Positions 60,596-64,000 of a DNA stretch of 64,000 nt are shown piece by piece. Each line of letters starts with the position of its first letter. Position 1 is the stretch's first letter. The translations under genes and the position numbers were made by a program. The notes below the pieces were generated by a model. That model was given only the letters and a program-made list of their open reading frames with translations, made no database searches and had not been told where the DNA came from. Where the stretch lies: contig CAWIVF010000008.1 in the NCBI GenBank assembly GCA_963839535.1, forward strand, positions 252,536 through 316,535, written 5' to 3'. The stretch comes from RHKX01 sp963839535 (GTDB lineage Bacteria; Actinomycetota; Thermoleophilia; Solirubrobacterales; 70-9).

Positions 60596-61596
60596 CAGCC
60601 GCCCAGCTTCCGGCCGTACTGGCGCTCGTAGTACTCCTGGTACTCGCCGGAGCGAATCGGGCCCCACCAGTCCTCGTTCTCCCGGTACCAGTCCACCGTC
60701 CGGCGGATGCCCTCGTCGAAGCCGACGGTCGCGCTCCAGCCGAGCCCCTCGGTCCGCTCCGACGCAAGCGAGTAGCGGCGATCGTGGCCGAGCCGATCGC
60801 CGACGTGCTCGATCAGCGACGAGTCGCGGCCGGTGAGCTCGAGGATGCGCTCGATCACCTCGAGGTTGGTCATCTCCTCCGGGCCGCCGACGTTGTAGAC
60901 CTCGCCGGCCTCGCCGCGCTCGAGGACCACGTCGATCGCCGCGGCGAAGTCCTCCGTGAACAGCCAGTTGCGCACCTGCTTGCCGTCGCCGTAGACCGGC
61001 AGCTTGTCGCCGGCCAGCGCGTTGAGGATGCAGAGCGGGATCAGCTTCTCGGGGTGCTGGCGCGGCCCGTAGTTGTTCGAGGCGCGCACGATCAGGGCGT
61101 CGGCGCCGTAGGTCCGCTGGAACGCGCCGACGATCAGGTCCCCGCCGGCCTTGGAGGCCGAGTAGGGGGACGAGGGCTCGATCGGCGAGGTCTCCGTGAA
61201 CGAGCCCTCCTCGATCGACCCGTAGACCTCGTCGGTGGAGATCTGCAGGTGCCGGATCCCGGCGTCCCGCGCCGCCTCGAGCAGCACGAAGGTCCCGTAG
61301 ACGTCGGTCTGGATGAACGCTCCCGGATCCTCGATCGAGCGGTCCACGTGCGACTCGGCGGCGAAGTTGACGACGGCGTCGCAGCCCTCGATCGCCTCGG
61401 CGACGGACTCGCGGTCGGCGATGTCCCCGGTGACGAAGCGGAGGCGGGACTCGTCGGCCCCCTCGAGGTTCTCCCTGCGGCCGGCGTAGGTCAGCTTGTC
61501 GAGGACGACGATCTCGTCGTCGGGCCGCTCGGCGAGGTGCCTGCGGACGTAGGTCGAGCCGATGAACCCGGCTCCGCCTGTGACGAGGAGCTTCAT
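60595..61596 (-). CDS. rmlB: dTDP-glucose 4,6-dehydratase
   Basis: A 333-residue extended SDR, second step of the pathway. NAD site VTGGAGFIGSTYVRRHL, FAAESHVDRSIEDPGAFIQT, the STDEVYGSI segment with the catalytic Asp-Glu pair, PYSASKAGGDLIVGAF carrying Tyr and Lys, and NNYGPRQHPEKLIPL are all present. It forms 4-keto-6-deoxy-glucose nucleotide. Its ATG overlaps the rmlD stop (ATGA). Confidence 0.97.
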   Translation of the reverse strand: MKLLVTGGAGFIGSTYVRRHLAERPDDEIVVLDKLTYAGRRENLEGADESRLRFVTGDIADRESVAEAIEGCDAVVNFAAESHVDRSIEDPGAFIQTDVYGTFVLLEAARDAGIRHLQISTDEVYGSIEEGSFTETSPIEPSSPYSASKAGGDLIVGAFQRTYGADALIVRASNNYGPRQHPEKLIPLCILNALAGDKLPVYGDGKQVRNWLFTEDFAAAIDVVLERGEAGEVYNVGGPEEMTNLEVIERILELTGRDSSLIEHVGDRLGHDRRYSLASERTEGLGWSATVGFDEGIRRTVDWYRENEDWWGPIRSGEYQEYYERQYGRKLGG

Positions 61597-62440
61597 CGCA
61601 GCGCGGGCTCGCGCTCGTCGAGGTAGCGGCGCAGCGACTGCTGCCAGGGCGGCAGCTCGATCGCGTCGTCGCGGCCGTGACCGAGCACCGAGTAGGCGGG
61701 ACGGGGGGCCTTGCGGGCCATCATCTCGGTGGTCGCCGACATCACGCGCGTGTCCATGTCCGGCCTGGTCGAAGATCTCCTGGGCGAAGTCGAACCAGGT
61801 GCACTCGCCGCCGCCGACGATGTGATGGATGCCGTAGCGGTCGGTCCCGATCAGCTCCGTCATCGCGACGGCGAGGTCGAAGCAGCTGGTCGGGCATCCG
61901 CGCTGATCGCTGACGACGAGGACCTCCGGCTGCATCGTCGCCGATCCGCAGCATCGTCTCGACGAAGTTCTTGCCGCCGTGGCCGAACAGCCAGGACGAG
62001 CGGACGATGAAGTGCCTCGGGTTGGCGGCGGCGACCGAGACCTCGCCGCCGAGCTTGGTGCGGCCGTAGGCGCCGAGGGGGGCGGGCATGTCGTCCTCGA
62101 GATAGGGGCTGCCCTTCGAGCCGTCGAAGACGTAGTCGCTGGAGGGATAGAGGACGCTCGCGCCCACGCGCGCGGCGCCGGCGGCAAGCAGCGCCGCGCC
62201 GGTGTCGTTGACGGCGCCCGCGCCGCGCTCGTCGTCCTCGGCGCCGTCGACGTCGGACCAGGCCGCGCAGTTGATCACCGCGTCGGGGCGGTTGGAGGTC
62301 AGCGCCGCGTCGATCGAGGCGGGATCGGTGATGTCGAGGCGGTCATGGCCGAGCGCCACGACCTCGTGGCCGGCGCGGCCGCAGGCATCGATGACCTCGC
62401 GGGCGAGCATCCCCCCCGCCCCGGCGATCAGGACCCTCAC
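61593..62440 (-). CDS. rmlD: dTDP-4-dehydrorhamnose reductase, two frameshifts
   Basis: GTG 62440 overlaps the rmlA stop (GTGA). The protein starts VRVLIAGAGGMLAREVIDAC and has INCAAWSDVDGAEDD, VLYPSSDYVFDGSKGSPYLE with the Ser-Asp-Tyr site, and GAYGRTKLGGE with the YxxxK pair. Slips near 61942 and 61765 separate PEVLVVSDQRGCPTSCFDLA and the tail MARKAPRPAYSVLGHGRDDA, then LPPWQQSLRRYLDER. It reduces the 4-keto sugar with NAD(P)H to dTDP-L-rhamnose. About 282 residues. Operon position confirms identity. Confidence 0.92.
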
Positions 62441-63510
62441 GGGAGCGTCAGCTCCGAGGCGTCCCCGACGATCATCCGCAGCGTCTTCGGCAGGCGCTCG
62501 GCGCGCGAGATCTTCACTCCCCGGCCGAGCAGGCTCGCCTCCATCCGCGACGGCAGGTCGCGAACGCTCGCGGCGGCGAGCAGGATCGAGTGCTCGACCT
62601 CGGAGTTGATCACCTCGCAGTCGTCGGCGATGGCGGTGTAGGGACCGATGTAGGCGTCGGTGATGACGCTGCCGGCGCCGATCACGGCGGGGCCGCGGAC
62701 CGTGCTGCGCTCGACCCGCGCGCCCGCCTCGATCACGACCCGGCCCTCGACCCGGGAGTCGATCAGCTCGCAGTCGACCCGCGGCTCGAGGTCCTCGAGC
62801 ACGAGGCGATTGGCCTCGAGCATGTCGGCGAGCTGCCCCGTGTCCTTCCACCAACCCTTGACGCGGTGATGCTCGACCGTGTGGCCGGTGTCGATCAGCT
62901 GCTGGATCGTGTCGGTGATCTCGAGCTCGCCGCGGGCGGAGGGCTCGATCGCCTTCGCCGCCTTCAGGACCTCGGGGGTGAACATGTAGACGCCGACCAG
63001 CGCCAGGTCCGACGGCGGGTCCTTGGGCTTCTCGACGAGACGCACGATGCGGTCACCGTCGAGCTCGGCGACCCCGTAATGCTCGGGGTCGAGGACCTGG
63101 GTGAGCAGGATCAGCGCGTCCGGCTCGTTGCGGCGGAACTGCGCGACCAGCTCGGTGATCCCGTCGCGCAGAAGGTTGTCGCCGAGGTACATGACGAAGG
63201 AGTCGTCGCCGAGGAACTCCTCGGCGGTGAGGACGGCGTGGGCGAGGCCGAGCGGCTCGGCCTGCGGGATGTAGGTCACGTCGGCGCCCAGGGCGGAGCC
63301 GTCGCCGACCGCCTCGCGGATCTCGTCCCCCGTCTGCGGGGCGATCACGATGCCGATGTCCGTCACGCCGGCGTCGACCAGCGCGCCGATCCCGTAGAAG
63401 AGCACGGGCTTGTTCGCCACCGGCACCAACTGCTTGGCCGAGGTGTGCGTGATCGGGCGCAGGCGCGTTCCGGCGCCGCCCGAGAGGATCAGTCCCTTGA
63501 GCTTGTCCAT
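62437..63510 (-). CDS. rmlA: Glucose-1-phosphate thymidylyltransferase, long form
   Basis: A 357-residue nucleotidyltransferase making dTDP-glucose, the first enzyme of the pathway and first gene of the operon. The catalytic loop is GLILSGGAGTRLRPITHTSA, with AKQLVPVANKPVLFYGI, MYLGDNLLRDGI and VKGWWKDTGQLADMLEAN. Unlike the short RmlA of about 290 residues, it has a C-terminal left-handed beta-helix (VIEAGARVERSTVRGPAVIG, AGSVITDAYIGPYTAIADD), the long form found in actinobacteria and archaea. A -10-like TAGCCT lies 9 bases upstream of the start. Confidence 0.94.
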   Translation of the reverse strand: MDKLKGLILSGGAGTRLRPITHTSAKQLVPVANKPVLFYGIGALVDAGVTDIGIVIAPQTGDEIREAVGDGSALGADVTYIPQAEPLGLAHAVLTAEEFLGDDSFVMYLGDNLLRDGITELVAQFRRNEPDALILLTQVLDPEHYGVAELDGDRIVRLVEKPKDPPSDLALVGVYMFTPEVLKAAKAIEPSARGELEITDTIQQLIDTGHTVEHHRVKGWWKDTGQLADMLEANRLVLEDLEPRVDCELIDSRVEGRVVIEAGARVERSTVRGPAVIGAGSVITDAYIGPYTAIADDCEVINSEVEHSILLAAASVRDLPSRMEASLLGRGVKISRAERLPKTLRMIVGDASELTLP

Positions 63511-63557
63511 GCAGCGGGCAGGCTAACGCGGCGGGGCCGGTCGTCCCGGCGCGGGGG

Positions 63558-64000
63558 TCAGTAGATGCCGCCGAGCTTGCGGTGATCCCAGCTCGCGGTG
63601 CGAACCGGGTGGAAGTGGATGGCGATCCGCTTCTGCGCCTGAGCGAGCAGCCCCGCCGCGGCGTCGCCCTCGATCTCCTCGATCCCGTCGCTGTAGCGCA
63701 CGGTCAGCTCCTTGGCGAACTCGAAGATGACCTCCGGATCGCGGATCAGCTCCGCCTCCGCCTCGATCTGCACCCCGCGCAGCTCTCCGTAGAGATCGCC
63801 GGCCTCGACCAGCAGGGTGCAGCGCGGATCGCGCTCGAGGTTCTTCACCTTCTGCGACTTGGCGAAGGTCCAGACCCAGATGTCGCCCTCGCGAACCGTG
63901 AACCAGAGCGGCATCGAATGCGGCCAGCCCCGCGGGCCATTCGTGGTCGCGATGACGACGCGCTCCTCGTCGAGCAGCTCGAGCTGCTCCTCGGGGGTCA
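63558..64000 (-). CDS. PPOX-class (split beta-barrel) F420/FMN-dependent protein, start just beyond the edge
   Basis: The frame is open to the window edge. The first visible codons read TPEEQLELLDEERVVIATTN, and the last base pair cuts what is very likely an ATG at 64000-64002. The protein continues GPRGWPHSMPLWFTVREGDI and WTFAKSQKVKNLERDPRCT, then TASWDHRKLGGIY at the end, about 148 residues. RVVIATTN-x-PRGWPHSMPLWF is the F420/FMN-binding strand pair of pyridoxamine-oxidase-like proteins. It likely reduces or binds a small substrate with F420 or FMN. It lies upstream of the rhamnose operon with 47 bp between. Confidence 0.85.
   Translation of the reverse strand, partial: TPEEQLELLDEERVVIATTNGPRGWPHSMPLWFTVREGDIWVWTFAKSQKVKNLERDPRCTLLVEAGDLYGELRGVQIEAEAELIRDPEVIFEFAKELTVRYSDGIEEIEGDAAAGLLAQAQKRIAIHFHPVRTASWDHRKLGGIY

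Overview
The window reads as chromosomal DNA of a very GC-rich actinobacterium. The mix of an F420/FMN split-barrel (PPOX) enzyme, a DUF2342-type zinc metalloprotease, a full-length Lhr helicase, a wax-ester synthase-like acyltransferase, a LuxR-type LAL regulator, a long-form (type 2) IleRS and many secreted CSLREA/TSP3/Ig-like proteins fits the class Thermoleophilia (Solirubrobacterales-like) best. That placement is inference from gene content, not from a marker comparison. No rRNA, tRNA, CRISPR array, insertion sequence or prophage was seen.

Layout. 0-6.8 kb: cell-wall enzymes (SLT lytic transglycosylase, SpoIID), an aldehyde dehydrogenase, MsrA, fumarase FumC, and a divergent split-barrel oxidoreductase/TetR pair followed by a partial copy of the fumC 5' end. 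6.8-14.4 kb: IleRS, lipoprotein, secreted beta-propeller, TetR with its operator, secreted protein, thioredoxin. 14.5-26.6 kb: polyprenyl-phosphate mannosyltransferase, PolX, OtsB, paired half-size TSUP transporters running in frame into ArfB, YhaM-like exonuclease, PAC2 protein, UvrD-like helicase-nuclease, inositol-phosphatase-like enzyme, zinc metalloprotease. 26.7-33.6 kb: histone-like protein, Mrp/ApbC between two copies of a structured repeat, PAP2 phosphatase, FdxA, SDR, WS/DGAT acyltransferase, secreted CARDB/TSP3 protein. 33.7-46 kb: HrcA/CIRCE-type groES-groEL, SRPBCC, ASCH, Pcm, Crp/Fnr, Nei glycosylase, ABC-2 exporter, AI-2E family protein, GNAT, UPF0104 flippase-like protein, M23 peptidase, secreted esterase. 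46-54.6 kb: TolB-like propeller, Lhr, LAL regulator. 54.6-60 kb: small and large secreted surface proteins, a lower-GC patch with a MopE-like fragment, and a second histone-like protein. 60-64 kb: a complete dTDP-L-rhamnose operon (rmlA-rmlD-rmlB-rmlC) and a second PPOX-fold gene cut by the window edge.

Two properties cut across the window. First, at least twenty otherwise well-conserved genes are broken by single-base indels, with the protein resuming in another frame. This looks like residual sequencing error in GC runs rather than gene decay, so coordinates of those genes span all frames. Second, many genes carry a -10-like TAnnnT hexamer ending 6-8 bases before the start codon and no Shine-Dalgarno sequence, which points to widespread leaderless transcription.

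The most unusual items are the structured repeat (two copies flanking mrp with compensatory stem changes and a third related copy), the 120-bp perfect copy of the fumC start placed before ileS, the helicase-nuclease with an arginine in place of the Walker A lysine, and the foreign-looking patch at about 58.2-59.3 kb.
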